The position numbers and the translations under genes were made by a program. A stretch of 64,000 bases of DNA from Cohnella terricola. Lineage in GTDB: Bacteria; Bacillota; Bacilli; Paenibacillales; Paenibacillaceae. Under the pieces are notes generated by a model. It worked only from the letters and a program-made list of their open reading frames with translations, was not told the DNA's origin and did no database searches. Shown in pieces: positions 1 to 8,130 of the stretch; the stretch's first letter is position 1, and each line of letters begins with the position of its first letter. The stretch spans positions 62,001-126,000 of the forward strand of contig NZ_VNJJ01000009.1 of NCBI RefSeq assembly GCF_007786475.1. The letters are read 5' to 3'.

Positions 1-1897
1 TATCTCTCGTGGTGGCGTTCCCGGCTTGCACGACGTATTATCCAAAAACAAATTTAAGATTATCGATAATATCCCTCCACACTTTCCTGAACTAATAGGG
101 AATACAATTCCAAAACGAGCCCCTACGACAAATAAGGGAATGTCCCGGTCCTTATGGATTCGTATGTTGTATTCTGCCCTGGTGGACGCTGATTACTTGG
201 ATACAGAACGTTTTTTACATGCAGAGAAGGCGGCCGCGAGGCAAAGTTTTATGCTGTTAAAGCAGTTAAGCATGTTGTATCAAAAGAAGCTGGATGGACT
301 TTTATCTTCATCATTAGATTCAGTAATGGCTCGAGCTCGAAGAAGAGTGATGGAGAGCTGCCTCCAAAAAGCTCTCGGTCCGAAAGGCTTCTATATGTTG
401 CGTGCTCCAACGGGCAGTGGGAAAACCTATTCCTCATTAGCATTTGCCTTAAAACATGCCGAACAACAAAACGCAATTGAAAATCGAGTAAAGAGAGTAA
501 TTGTGGCTTTGCCATTCACGAGCCTGATAGAACAAACGGTTGGGGTATACCGTGAAGCGCTTGGTAAAGATAATCTGAATACGGTTCTGGAGTATCACAG
601 CAATATCGTTATAGAGCCAAGCGTTGAGAATGAGTTGGACCCCCGATTGCTCGACAGTGAAAACTTTGATGCCGGGCTGATTGTTACCACTAACGTTCAG
701 TTATTCGAGAGTCTATTTGCCTCTAAACCTTCGCGTGCTCGCAAGTTACATAGGTTAGCTAACAGCGTCATTATTCTGGACGAAGCGCAGACTCTACCTG
801 AGAATCTTTTACTGCCGACTTTGGCTGTGCTTCGTTGCTTAGTAGCTGATTATGGGGTTACGGTTTTGTTTTGTACGGCTACTCAACCTGCTTTCCAAGC
901 TTCTTGGTTGGATGGGATGCAGCCTATAGAAATTATTGAAGAACCAGGTAAACTTTATTCGGAACTTAAGAGAGTCAACACTACCTTCATCGGCAGGAAA
1001 ACAAATCTGGAATTAGCCGAGTTAATTATTTCTAATGGGAATCGGGTTTTATGCATAGTCAACACGAGGAAACAGGCACAACAGTTATATAGCCTTCTTA
1101 CGAATTCAAAGCAAATCGAGAAATCCGATGTCTATCACTTAAGCGCCTTAATGAATGCAGATCATCGGGCAGTAATGTTGGAAGAGATCAAATCAAAGAC
1201 AAAAGAAGATCCATGCTATGTAATCGCAACAAGTCTTATTGAGGCTGGAGTAGATATTGATTTCCCTGTCGTTATGCGGGAGATGACCGGATTGGAGGGA
1301 ATCGCCCAAGCCGCCGGACGATGCAACCGTGAGATGCTAGTCGAAAAAGGAATGATGTTCCTTTTCGAATCTGCCGATTATCCGTCTCCTCCTTACGCCT
1401 GGTATTCGGGAAGGGCCAAATTGGCCAAATTTATTCTAAGTCGCCACCCTGACCCGTTAACTCCGGAAGCCGTAGAAGAATACTTTCAACGATTTTATTT
1501 TCAAGAAATGAATCAACTGGACAAGCATGGTATTTTGCGTAATCTTAACGGTGCTGCGGATGAATACTCGTTCCAGTTCCGCGAGATTGCTGAAAAGTAT
1601 CGTTTTATTAATGAAGATACCGTATCTGTTGTCATTCCATATAACACAGCCTGTCGAGAAATACTTCAACAGGCTACTGATTCCCGTTATCCTACTAGCT
1701 TCAGTCGCAAGTTACAGCGTTATACGATTTCTTTATATCCGAAGGAACTGGAATATTTACACAAGAAAGGAAGATTGGAGACCATCGGTAGTGCTATCTA
1801 CTATCTGCAAGATACGGAAGGAGGATTCGAAGGGGAAATTAATGATCTCTACGGTGATAGGCTGGGTTTGAAAATCTATGCAGAAGAGGAGGGCTAA
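1..1897 (+). CDS. cas3: Cas3 helicase-nuclease, type I-C (5' end outside window)
   Basis: Cas3 is recruited by Cascade to cut and unwind target DNA. The frame is already open at base 2, and a TTG at 26 is internal, so the start and most of the N-terminal HD nuclease domain lie upstream of the window. What remains is the end of the HD domain (IRMLYSALVDADYLDTERF near 155-220), then an SF2 helicase: Walker A PTGSGKT near 410, the DEAQ box at 779-790, a motif V-like IEAGVDIDFP near 1240 and motif VI QAAGRCNRE near 1305. It ends 5 bp before cas5c, so the two are probably co-transcribed. The whole cas block looks more AT-rich than the rest of the window, which suggests acquisition by transfer. The family call is firm. 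Integrity of the HD active site cannot be judged here. Confidence 0.95.
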   Translation, partial: ISRGGVPGLHDVLSKNKFKIIDNIPPHFPELIGNTIPKRAPTTNKGMSRSLWIRMLYSALVDADYLDTERFLHAEKAAARQSFMLLKQLSMLYQKKLDGLLSSSLDSVMARARRRVMESCLQKALGPKGFYMLRAPTGSGKTYSSLAFALKHAEQQNAIENRVKRVIVALPFTSLIEQTVGVYREALGKDNLNTVLEYHSNIVIEPSVENELDPRLLDSENFDAGLIVTTNVQLFESLFASKPSRARKLHRLANSVIILDEAQTLPENLLLPTLAVLRCLVADYGVTVLFCTATQPAFQASWLDGMQPIEIIEEPGKLYSELKRVNTTFIGRKTNLELAELIISNGNRVLCIVNTRKQAQQLYSLLTNSKQIEKSDVYHLSALMNADHRAVMLEEIKSKTKEDPCYVIATSLIEAGVDIDFPVVMREMTGLEGIAQAAGRCNREMLVEKGMMFLFESADYPSPPYAWYSGRAKLAKFILSRHPDPLTPEAVEEYFQRFYFQEMNQLDKHGILRNLNGAADEYSFQFREIAEKYRFINEDTVSVVIPYNTACREILQQATDSRYPTSFSRKLQRYTISLYPKELEYLHKKGRLETIGSAIYYLQDTEGGFEGEINDLYGDRLGLKIYAEEEG

Positions 1898-1902
1898 ATT
1901 CA

Positions 1903-2592
1903 ATGGGATATGGTGTTTCGTTACATGTGAGTGGAGATTATGCCTTATTTTCAAGACCTGAGATGAAAGCAGAGCGAGTAAGCTATGACGTGATCACGCC
2001 ATCGGCAGCACGCGGTGTGTTAGAAGCAATATTGTGGCGTCCGGCCATCAGATGGGTAGTCGATCGCATAACAGTCCTTAACCGAATTGAATTCGAGTCT
2101 GTTCGCCGTAACGAGGTAGGCTCCAAGATTCCGCCCAGGAATGTTTCGGCAGCCATGGCCGGCTCTAAGGTGGATTTACATCAATATATTAACGAAGATC
2201 GACAACAACGTGCCTCTCTTGTGCTTCGTAACGTAGCTTATATTATCGATGCTCATTTTGTAATCATTCCGGAGAAAGCGGGAGAGAGTGATACTCCGGA
2301 GAAATTTTATAACATGTTCTTGCGAAGGGCTAGACAAGGACAGTGTTTTCATAACCCTTATTTGGGATGCAGAGAGTTTGCAGCAAAATTCCGTTTCGTG
2401 GAAGCGCAAGGGGAACGACCAATCAGTTACTACGCCAATGACGAAGACTACGATCTCAGTTGGATGCTGTGGGATATTGAATACGAACAAAAAGAGTTCA
2501 AAAACAAAACCCTATATTCGTTCAATCCTCGTTTTTTCCATGCCCGGATGGTAAACGGCATAATAAACGTTCCCAGCGAGGTGAGCTTATGA
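1903..2592 (+). CDS. cas5c: Cas5c (Cas5d), crRNA-processing subunit of type I-C Cascade
   Basis: This 229-residue RAMP-fold protein replaces Cas6 in type I-C systems: it cuts the pre-crRNA in the repeat and stays on the 5' handle. The N-terminal G-x-x-LHVSGDYALFSRPE segment and VSYDVITPSAARGVLEAI (residues 26-43) are typical of the family. The AYIIDAHF stretch (about 112-119) carries a conserved histidine in the part of the protein where the family's catalytic residues lie. An ATG follows the purine-rich GAAGAGGAGG. The gene sits 5 bp after cas3, and its TGA overlaps the ATG of cas8c by four bases (ATGA), so translation is probably coupled. The order cas3-cas5-cas8-cas7 is the classical I-C order. 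Catalytic residue assignment is from family knowledge, not tested here. Confidence 0.95.
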   Translation: MGYGVSLHVSGDYALFSRPEMKAERVSYDVITPSAARGVLEAILWRPAIRWVVDRITVLNRIEFESVRRNEVGSKIPPRNVSAAMAGSKVDLHQYINEDRQQRASLVLRNVAYIIDAHFVIIPEKAGESDTPEKFYNMFLRRARQGQCFHNPYLGCREFAAKFRFVEAQGERPISYYANDEDYDLSWMLWDIEYEQKEFKNKTLYSFNPRFFHARMVNGIINVPSEVSL

Positions 2593-4403
2593 TTTTGCAG
2601 GCATTATGCGGGTTTTACGATCGCATGATGGAAGAGTATCCGGAAAGTGTCGCGCCATTCGGTTTTGCCATTACTCCGGTATCTCAATGTATTGTATTGG
2701 ACAGGGAAGGAAATATCGTACAAGTTCTGGATCGTATGCAATTTCAAGAGTATTTTGAAAAAAAGGGTGTTGTAAAAGTTAAGGCTGTTCCGCAGCGACT
2801 TCTCACTCCCCAGCAACCTAAGAGATCGGGTAAACGGCCAGAACCAGCCTTTTTGTGCGAGAACGCCAATTTTTTATTCGGAATCTATAGCGATCCAGAT
2901 GGAGCGGACTATAGATTTGGGGCTAGCCGTGATTTACATGAACTAGTTCTAAGGGGAGTAGAGGATGAAGGGGCATCAGCCATTCTTTCATTTTTCTCCA
3001 AACGAAAAAAGGGATCTTTGGACTATGTGGGTATAGATACTTCGGGTTTAGAGGATGGGGGAAATATCGTTTTTCAATTGGAAGACGACATGTGGAACTA
3101 CGTTCATGAAAGACCCGCTATTCGAAAAGCTTGGATGAATTACTTGAATAGCCGTTCCGCGGAAGCCGGCATAGGTCAGTGTCTAGTAACGGGGGAAGTT
3201 GACCGCATAGCACGTATACATGGCAATTTGGATGGATTCGGACAGGACAAGCCTACTCTCGTTGGATTCAATAAGGATAGCTTCGTTTCATATCGGAAAG
3301 AGCAGGGAGAGAATGCTCCAATATCGGAATCTGCTGCTTTTAAGTATGTTACGGCACTAAATCTACTTATAAACGATAGAAATCATAGCATCAACATTAA
3401 TGACGAAAAAGTATTGTTCTGGGCAGAGAAGAAAGCGCAATTGGAAGAGCAGATTGTCGGTTCAATGCTTAATGGAGAAGCGGGGAACTGGAAGCTAGAC
3501 GAGTTTTCAAGACGAAAACTATCGGGGGTGATGGATCATCTCTATAATGGTACTTCGCCTGAACAGTTGGGTCTCAACGCAAACGCTCGATTTTTTGTGC
3601 TAGGTTTATCCTCTAACAAGACTAGAGCTGTGATTCGTTATTTCTATATCGACACATTCGGTCAACTAGTAGAAAAAATACGGCAACATCAGTCCGACAT
3701 TTATGTACAAGGGGCACCTTGGGAACCAGAGTATCCTTCAATTTCGCAAATTTTACTGGAGACAGCGCTTCGAAGGGAAAGTAAGAACATTCCTCCCCCG
3801 CATCAATCATCCCTAATTCGAAGTGTGATATCAGGAATTCCATATCCTAATAGCCTCTACATGGCCATGCTTGGGAGAATTAGAGCGGAGGCGTCAGAAG
3901 ATGCAGGCAAAGCAATCAATCGAATTCGAATCGGCATCATCAAGGGCTGTATAAATCGATCGGCACGGCAAATGAAACAGATGGAAAGGGTGAGTGAAGT
4001 GTTAGATCCAAACGAGAAAGCCATTCCGTATCGGTTGGGCAGGTTGTTCGCAATCTTAAACAAGGCGCAACTGGACGCTTTGGAAAAAGTCAATTCTTCT
4101 GTTGTAGACAAGTATTTGAACGCTGCATTAGCAAGTCCCCAACAAGTTTTTCCGACATTGCTGGCCAACTCCCGACCTCATTTCACGAAAATTCAAAAAA
4201 ATTATAAAGGCAGATATCTCTATCTATACAATTTACTTTTAGAGGTACTTGGAGAAGTCCCCACGACTGCTTTTCCCAAGACGTTAAATGCCGATGAACA
4301 AGGTCGGTTTCTAGTGGGATTTTTTCATCAAGAACAGGTTTTTTATAAAAGGAAGGATAAGGAGCAGTCGGAAGAAGGCAATGAATCGGTAGTCAAAGTT
4401 TAA
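2589..4403 (+). CDS. cas8c: Cas8c (Csd1), large subunit of type I-C Cascade
   Basis: The large subunit recognises the PAM and helps open the target duplex. The 604-residue protein starts MILQALCGFYDRM, the usual Csd1 N-terminus, and reads into APFGFAITPVSQCIVLD. The C-terminal part carries the Arg-rich helical region (RIRAEASEDAGKAINRIRIGIIKG) followed by YRLGRLFAILNKAQ, the segment that in studied I-C systems is also made separately as Cas11c. Length agrees with the family (roughly 570-620). The final residues (KRKDKEQSEEGNESVVKV) form a charged tail that looks dispensable. The start overlaps cas5c by four bases. Nothing looks broken. Confidence 0.95.
   Translation: MILQALCGFYDRMMEEYPESVAPFGFAITPVSQCIVLDREGNIVQVLDRMQFQEYFEKKGVVKVKAVPQRLLTPQQPKRSGKRPEPAFLCENANFLFGIYSDPDGADYRFGASRDLHELVLRGVEDEGASAILSFFSKRKKGSLDYVGIDTSGLEDGGNIVFQLEDDMWNYVHERPAIRKAWMNYLNSRSAEAGIGQCLVTGEVDRIARIHGNLDGFGQDKPTLVGFNKDSFVSYRKEQGENAPISESAAFKYVTALNLLINDRNHSININDEKVLFWAEKKAQLEEQIVGSMLNGEAGNWKLDEFSRRKLSGVMDHLYNGTSPEQLGLNANARFFVLGLSSNKTRAVIRYFYIDTFGQLVEKIRQHQSDIYVQGAPWEPEYPSISQILLETALRRESKNIPPPHQSSLIRSVISGIPYPNSLYMAMLGRIRAEASEDAGKAINRIRIGIIKGCINRSARQMKQMERVSEVLDPNEKAIPYRLGRLFAILNKAQLDALEKVNSSVVDKYLNAALASPQQVFPTLLANSRPHFTKIQKNYKGRYLYLYNLLLEVLGEVPTTAFPKTLNADEQGRFLVGFFHQEQVFYKRKDKEQSEEGNESVVKV
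3999..4403 (+). CDS. cas11c: Candidate internal start giving Cas11c small subunit
   Basis: Type I-C systems are known to make the small subunit Cas11c from an internal start within cas8c. A candidate here is the in-frame GTG at 3999, preceded by GAAAGGGTGA (3984-3993), a good partial match to the anti-Shine-Dalgarno sequence. The product would be about 134 residues, beginning VLDPNEKAIPYRLGRLFA (first residue read as Met). The length and position fit the helical Cas11-like end of Cas8c. In-frame ATGs at 3861, 3867, 3972 and 3981 are alternatives but have poorer ribosome sites. The existence of such a product is family knowledge; the exact start is inferred. Confidence 0.45.
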   Translation: MLDPNEKAIPYRLGRLFAILNKAQLDALEKVNSSVVDKYLNAALASPQQVFPTLLANSRPHFTKIQKNYKGRYLYLYNLLLEVLGEVPTTAFPKTLNADEQGRFLVGFFHQEQVFYKRKDKEQSEEGNESVVKV

Positions 4404-4425
4404 TTATAATAGGAGGCTGAAGAGG

Positions 4426-5283
4426 ATGAGTGAAGTATTGAAAAACAGGTATGAATTTGTGCTTTATTTTGATGTTGAGAATGGTAATCCTAACGGAGAT
4501 CCCGATGCTGGAAATATGCCGCGTATCGATCCGCAGACGGGGTATGGCCTTGTGAGTGATGTAAGCATTAAACGCAAAGTACGTAATTATGTTCAGTTTT
4601 CCAAAGAGGGTCAAGACGGTTTCGATATTTACGTTAGCGAGGGCGCAGTATTGAATAATAAGCAGAAAGAGGCTTACGAAGCTAATGATCTGAAAACAAA
4701 AGATAATAAGGACGATAAGCTGACAGCCCAAGCTTATATGTGCAGACGATTTTTTGACGTAAGAGCATTTGGCGCTGTCATGGATACCGGCGATTTTAAG
4801 TGTGGCCAAGTGAGAGGGCCAATCCAGCTTTGTTTCTCCAAAAGTGAGGATGTGATCCTTCAACAAGAAGTGACAATTACACGCATGGCCTCAACTACGG
4901 AAAAAGAAAATGCCTCCGAAAATCGCACGATGGGAAGGAAGTACTTGGTTCCCTATGGGCTATATCGATTGGAAGGATTCGTGTCGGCCAAATTTGCACA
5001 GAAAACAGGCTTTACTCAAAAGGATCTCGATCTCTTCTTCGAATCGCTTAAGCTGATGTTTGATCAAGATCGTTCCGCCTCACGAGGTAAAATGTCTGCA
5101 AGGAAGTTGTATGTGTTTAAGCATGAATCCGAGCTAGGAAATGCCCCGGCTGCAGCATTGTTCGATCTCATCGAGGCAAAATTAATTAATCCAAGCGAGC
5201 CGTCAAGATCTTTTAAACACTATGAACTTACAGTAGATAAGGGCTCTGTTCCCGAGGGAGTTCAATTGATTGAGATGTTATAG
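4426..5283 (+). CDS. cas7c: Cas7c (Csd2), crRNA-backbone subunit of type I-C Cascade
   Basis: Cas7 polymerises along the spacer part of the crRNA. The 285-residue protein has the family's N-terminal signature NGNPNGDPDAGNMPRID (about residues 20-36) and the SIKRKVRNYV segment that follows. Later come MSARKLYVFKHE and a C-terminal domain ending VQLIEML, of normal length. The gene starts at ATG 4426 after AGGAGGCTGAAGAGG, 22 bp after cas8c. It is the last cas gene: no cas4, cas1 or cas2 follows, and a hairpin 25 bp after the stop closes the operon. It is intact by inspection, so an interference complex could be built even though the adaptation genes are absent from this side. Confidence 0.95.
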   Translation: MSEVLKNRYEFVLYFDVENGNPNGDPDAGNMPRIDPQTGYGLVSDVSIKRKVRNYVQFSKEGQDGFDIYVSEGAVLNNKQKEAYEANDLKTKDNKDDKLTAQAYMCRRFFDVRAFGAVMDTGDFKCGQVRGPIQLCFSKSEDVILQQEVTITRMASTTEKENASENRTMGRKYLVPYGLYRLEGFVSAKFAQKTGFTQKDLDLFFESLKLMFDQDRSASRGKMSARKLYVFKHESELGNAPAAALFDLIEAKLINPSEPSRSFKHYELTVDKGSVPEGVQLIEML

Positions 5284-5307
5284 GATAAGTCAACATTAAT
5301 CTCCAAT

Positions 5308-5333
5308 AAAGACTCCGTGAGGGGTCTTTATTT
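5308..5333. terminator. Hairpin after cas7c
   Basis: AAAGACTCC (5308-5316), loop GTGA and GGGGTCTTT (5321-5329) form a nine-base stem with one wobble, followed by ATTTC. The T run is weak, but the hairpin sits 25 bp after the cas7c stop and faces the incoming CRISPR transcript from the other side. It could therefore separate the two convergent units. A second short hairpin (CACTCCC/GGGAGTG, 5379-5397) lies between it and the first degenerate repeat. Confidence 0.5.
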
Positions 5334-5433
5334 CATTTACGTAGTAGTGGTTAAATCTGAAAATCAAGTATTAAATCACACTCCCACAAAGGGAGTGACT
5401 CGCTTACGGCCCTGTGATCCTGGATCATAAGCC

Positions 5434-7354
5434 GTTTCAATCCACACTCTAGTACGGGGAGCCGCCGACCATAACAAACGCCATCAAGTTGTGCGTCGAC
5501 GGAGACGACCGCTGTTGACTGTGTTGCTACAACCTTTGTGTCAGTTTCAATTCACGCCTCCGTACCGGAGGCGACGTGCGCATCCGAAACGAGTGGTCAA
5601 CTCAACCCGGTTACAATCCACGCCTCCGTACCGGAGGCGACTAAGAGACTGAGCATTATGGTTTACGATGAGAAGGGTTTCAATCCACGCCTCCATGCCG
5701 GAGGCGACCTGCTCGAAAAGCGGCTTGGCGAACGATTTGCGGGTTTCAACCCACGCCTCCATGCCGGAGGCGACACAAACAACCAAGGCACGGATTGGGG
5801 CTTTTTTGTTTCAATCCACGCCTCCATGCCGGAGGCGACATAAAGCACCTGCGGGTCATAGTTGAAATGCGAGTTTCAATCCACGCCTCCATGCCGGAGG
5901 CGACCTGAACTCTGGAACAATCTGGCTTACGTCCCAGAGTTTCAATCCACGACTCCATGCCGGAGGCGACGGCTCAGATAATAGTCCTGGGTCGTTTTAA
6001 ATGCGTTTCAATCAACGACTCCATGCCGGAGGCGACTGCGCCCTGGGAAAGCTCTGCAAGCGCAGGAGAGTTTCAATCCACGCCTCCATGCCGGAGGCGA
6101 CGTAAACGGGGTTACGAGTGGGGCATTGCTAAGTGTTTCAATCCACGCCTCCATGCCGGAGGCGACTTACCGTCCTACGTGGGTAAAGATGGGACTACTG
6201 TTTCAATCCACGCCTCCATGCCGGAGGCGACTGTTTCCACTTCCGATCGCGATCGTTCCGCCCTCGTTTCAATCCACGCCTCCATGCCGGAGGCGACGCG
6301 AGGGTTGTACACCTGCACCATGCCGTATAGCAGTTTCAATCCACGCCTCCATGCCGGAGGCGACGGAAGTGTCCTCCTACTGGCAGCAACAACATGAAGT
6401 TTCAATCCACGCCTCCATGCCGGAGGCGACGACAACCACTCCGGTAAAACAGTTTCAGCGGTGTGTTTCAATCCACGCCTCCATGCCGGAGGCGACGGGA
6501 GATCGCTATATCAAGAATAATTTATGTCCAGTTTCAATCCACGCCTCCATGCCGGAGGCGACTCGAAATCACAGCATCCGGTACTATTAAAGTATACGTT
6601 TCAATCCACGCCTCCATGCCGGAGGCGACTTGCTTGGTCAGATTATAGGTACGTCACTACAGTGTTTCAATCCACGCCTCCATGCCGGAGGCGACCCGCG
6701 CTGCCCGAATTTACCGTAGAGCGCATTTAGGTTTCAATCCACGCCTCCATGCCGGAGGCGACTGCCGACGGGATTAAGACCGTTGCACAGGCCAAAGTTT
6801 CAATCCACGCCTCCATGCCGGAGGCGACATCCGCGCCTGCGTCCGGGATGCGATCGATGAAGGTTTCAATCCACGCCCCCATGCCGGAGGCGACACGTGG
6901 CTTCATAGTCACTCCTCCAATTCAAAAGTTTCAATCCACGCCTCCATGCCGGAGGCGACATTTTGTAATTCAAAATTATACACGCACGGCAATGTTTCAA
7001 TCCACGCCTCCATGCCGGAGGCGACGGTTGACACCCAAGCCCGGCTGCTGCAGGAGATGGTTTCAATCCACGCCTCCATGCCGGAGGCGACATGAAGTGA
7101 CGTGCGAGTCCACTGGAACGATTGGTTTCAATCCACGCCTCCATGCCGGAGGCGACACAAAGCGATGCCTCACGAGGTGAAAAGCAAATGGTTTCAATCC
7201 ACGCCTCCATGCCGGAGGCGACATTCGTTCCCTCCTTATGCTCAAGCCAGTGCAGAGTTTCAATCCACGCCTCCATGCCGGAGGCGACCCGGAAGCTTGA
7301 GCGCTTCCCGGTACCCGATCACGTTTCAATCCACGCCTCCATGCCGGAGGCGAC
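5434..7354 (-). CRISPR. Type I-C CRISPR array, 28 full repeats, transcribed leftward
   Basis: A 32-bp repeat recurs every 65-67 bp with spacers of 33-35 bp. Full copies start at 5544, 5610, 5677, 5743, 5808, 5873, 5939, 6005, 6070, 6135, 6200, 6266, 6333, 6399, 6465, 6531, 6598, 6664, 6731, 6797, 6863, 6928, 6994, 7060, 7125, 7191, 7257 and 7323, giving 27 spacers. A strongly degenerate copy begins at 5434. On the plus strand each repeat starts GTTTCAATCCACGCC and ends CCGGAGGCGAC. Read on the minus strand it starts GTCGCC and ends GTGGATTGAAAC, the usual type I-C orientation with the 5' handle at the end. Variants cluster at the left: GTACC for ATGCC in the first two full copies, GACTCC at 5939 and 6005. 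The right end is uniform. Decay at the left and conservation at the right mark the right side as leader-proximal. Confidence 0.97.
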
Positions 7355-7533
7355 AGCGAACGATATGAGCCCTTGCACAGCAAGGGATTCAACGTCCGAA
7401 AGTGCGAGTTGTTACTACGGAGGTGGAAATTTAGGCACAAATATGTGCCAAGAACCCGAAGTCCTATGTAACTTAAGAGGTGCGGATCTCCCAGGAAAAT
7501 TATGTGAGCCTAGGGTTCGCACCGGATATTTTC
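7355..7533 (-). promoter_or_regulatory. CRISPR leader (minus strand)
   Basis: The stretch right of the last perfect repeat has features of an I-C leader when read on the minus strand. A short CCTTG/CAAGG hairpin (CCCTTGCACAGCAAGGG, 7375-7391) lies close to the repeat. An imperfect inverted repeat, GGTGCGGATC (7479-7488) with GGTTCGCACC (7514-7523), lies further out. A promoter follows at 7534-7562. No credible coding frame lies here. Leader identity is inferred from position, repeat orientation and repeat decay. Confidence 0.7.
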
Positions 7534-7562
7534 AGTATAGTTCAGGAAACGCTATTCTCCAA
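7534..7562 (-). promoter_or_regulatory. Promoter of the CRISPR transcript
   Basis: On the minus strand TTGGAG (7562-7557) and TATACT (7539-7534) are separated by exactly 17 bases. Transcription would start near 7527 and run left through the leader into the array, against the direction of the cas genes. Confidence 0.6.
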
Positions 7563-7686
7563 CTTTTTTATCGCTTGGAATATCCCTCGGAATAGATGTT
7601 CATCCTTTACTCAACTGCCCGAGCTGGAAGGGATTGTACGTTTCGAACCGGCGGTGGGTACAAGCTAACGCCCCGCATTGAGAGCG

Positions 7687-7715
7687 AAGCACTCTCTCGG
7701 CGGGAGTGCTTTTTT
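7687..7715 (+). terminator. Rho-independent terminator right of the CRISPR leader
   Basis: AAGCACTC (7687-7694) pairs with GAGTGCTT (7704-7711), followed by a run of T to 7715. It reads on the plus strand, yet no recognisable plus-strand gene precedes it. The 130 bp between the CRISPR promoter and this hairpin contain only short frames (one ends LEGIVRFEPAVGTS). The hairpin may be a leftover from a gene removed when the locus was rearranged. Confidence 0.65.
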
Positions 7716-7756
7716 GTGTGCGATGTGCTCCATGTGTCAAACCGCGCTCCCACACG

Positions 7757-7990
7757 GGGAATTGTTCAAAATCATCGAGCAACTCGCTACACACCGTTCC
7801 AAACTTTGGAATAACTCGAAATCATCGAACAACTCACGTCGCGCCGGCCCAAACTCCGGGAATAACTCGAAATCATCGAACAACTCACGTCGCGCCGGCC
7901 CAAACTCCGGGAATAACTCGAAATCATCGAACAACTCGCCACGCACCGTTCCAAAAATCGTGAATTGCACGAAATAATCGTACAACTCAT
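7757..7990. repeat. Array A: 51-bp tandem repeat, about 4.5 copies
   Basis: The anchor AAATCATC (AAATAATC in the last copy) recurs at 7769, 7819, 7870, 7921 and 7972, so the unit is 51 bp (one step is 50). A unit begins ATAACTCGAAATCATCGAAC. The two central copies (7811-7912) are identical; the outer ones have drifted. The unit has no stop in at least two plus-strand frames, which creates spurious 17-residue repeat peptides. No start site supports translation. It lies between the terminator at 7687 and the lipoprotein gene. Confidence 0.9.
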
Positions 7991-7991
7991 A

Positions 7992-8047
7992 CCCAAAACC
8001 ACCCGCCCAAAACCACCCGCCCAAAACCACCCGCCCAAAACCACCCA
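7992..8047. repeat. 14-bp tandem repeat, four copies
   Basis: CCCAAAACCACCCG repeats at 7992, 8006, 8020 and 8034 (the last copy ends in A). It is a strand-asymmetric C/A-rich track directly after array A, 84 bp before the lipoprotein start. No coding or hairpin function is apparent. Confidence 0.9.
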
Positions 8048-8130
8048 AATAATCCCACGAGATGCAACTTATCATTTTCCCGCCTCGTTGTTACCTATAG
8101 AAGATTTTGTTTTAAAGGGAGGTTTCATCC

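Noticed and set aside
5538..7595. Several long open frames through the CRISPR array on both strands
   Set aside because: They are built from the repeat itself and random spacers; no ribosome sites or family matches.
7480..7668. Remnant of a gene between CRISPR leader and terminator
   Set aside because: Short frame with no recognisable domain; it overlaps the leader inverted repeat and the promoter.
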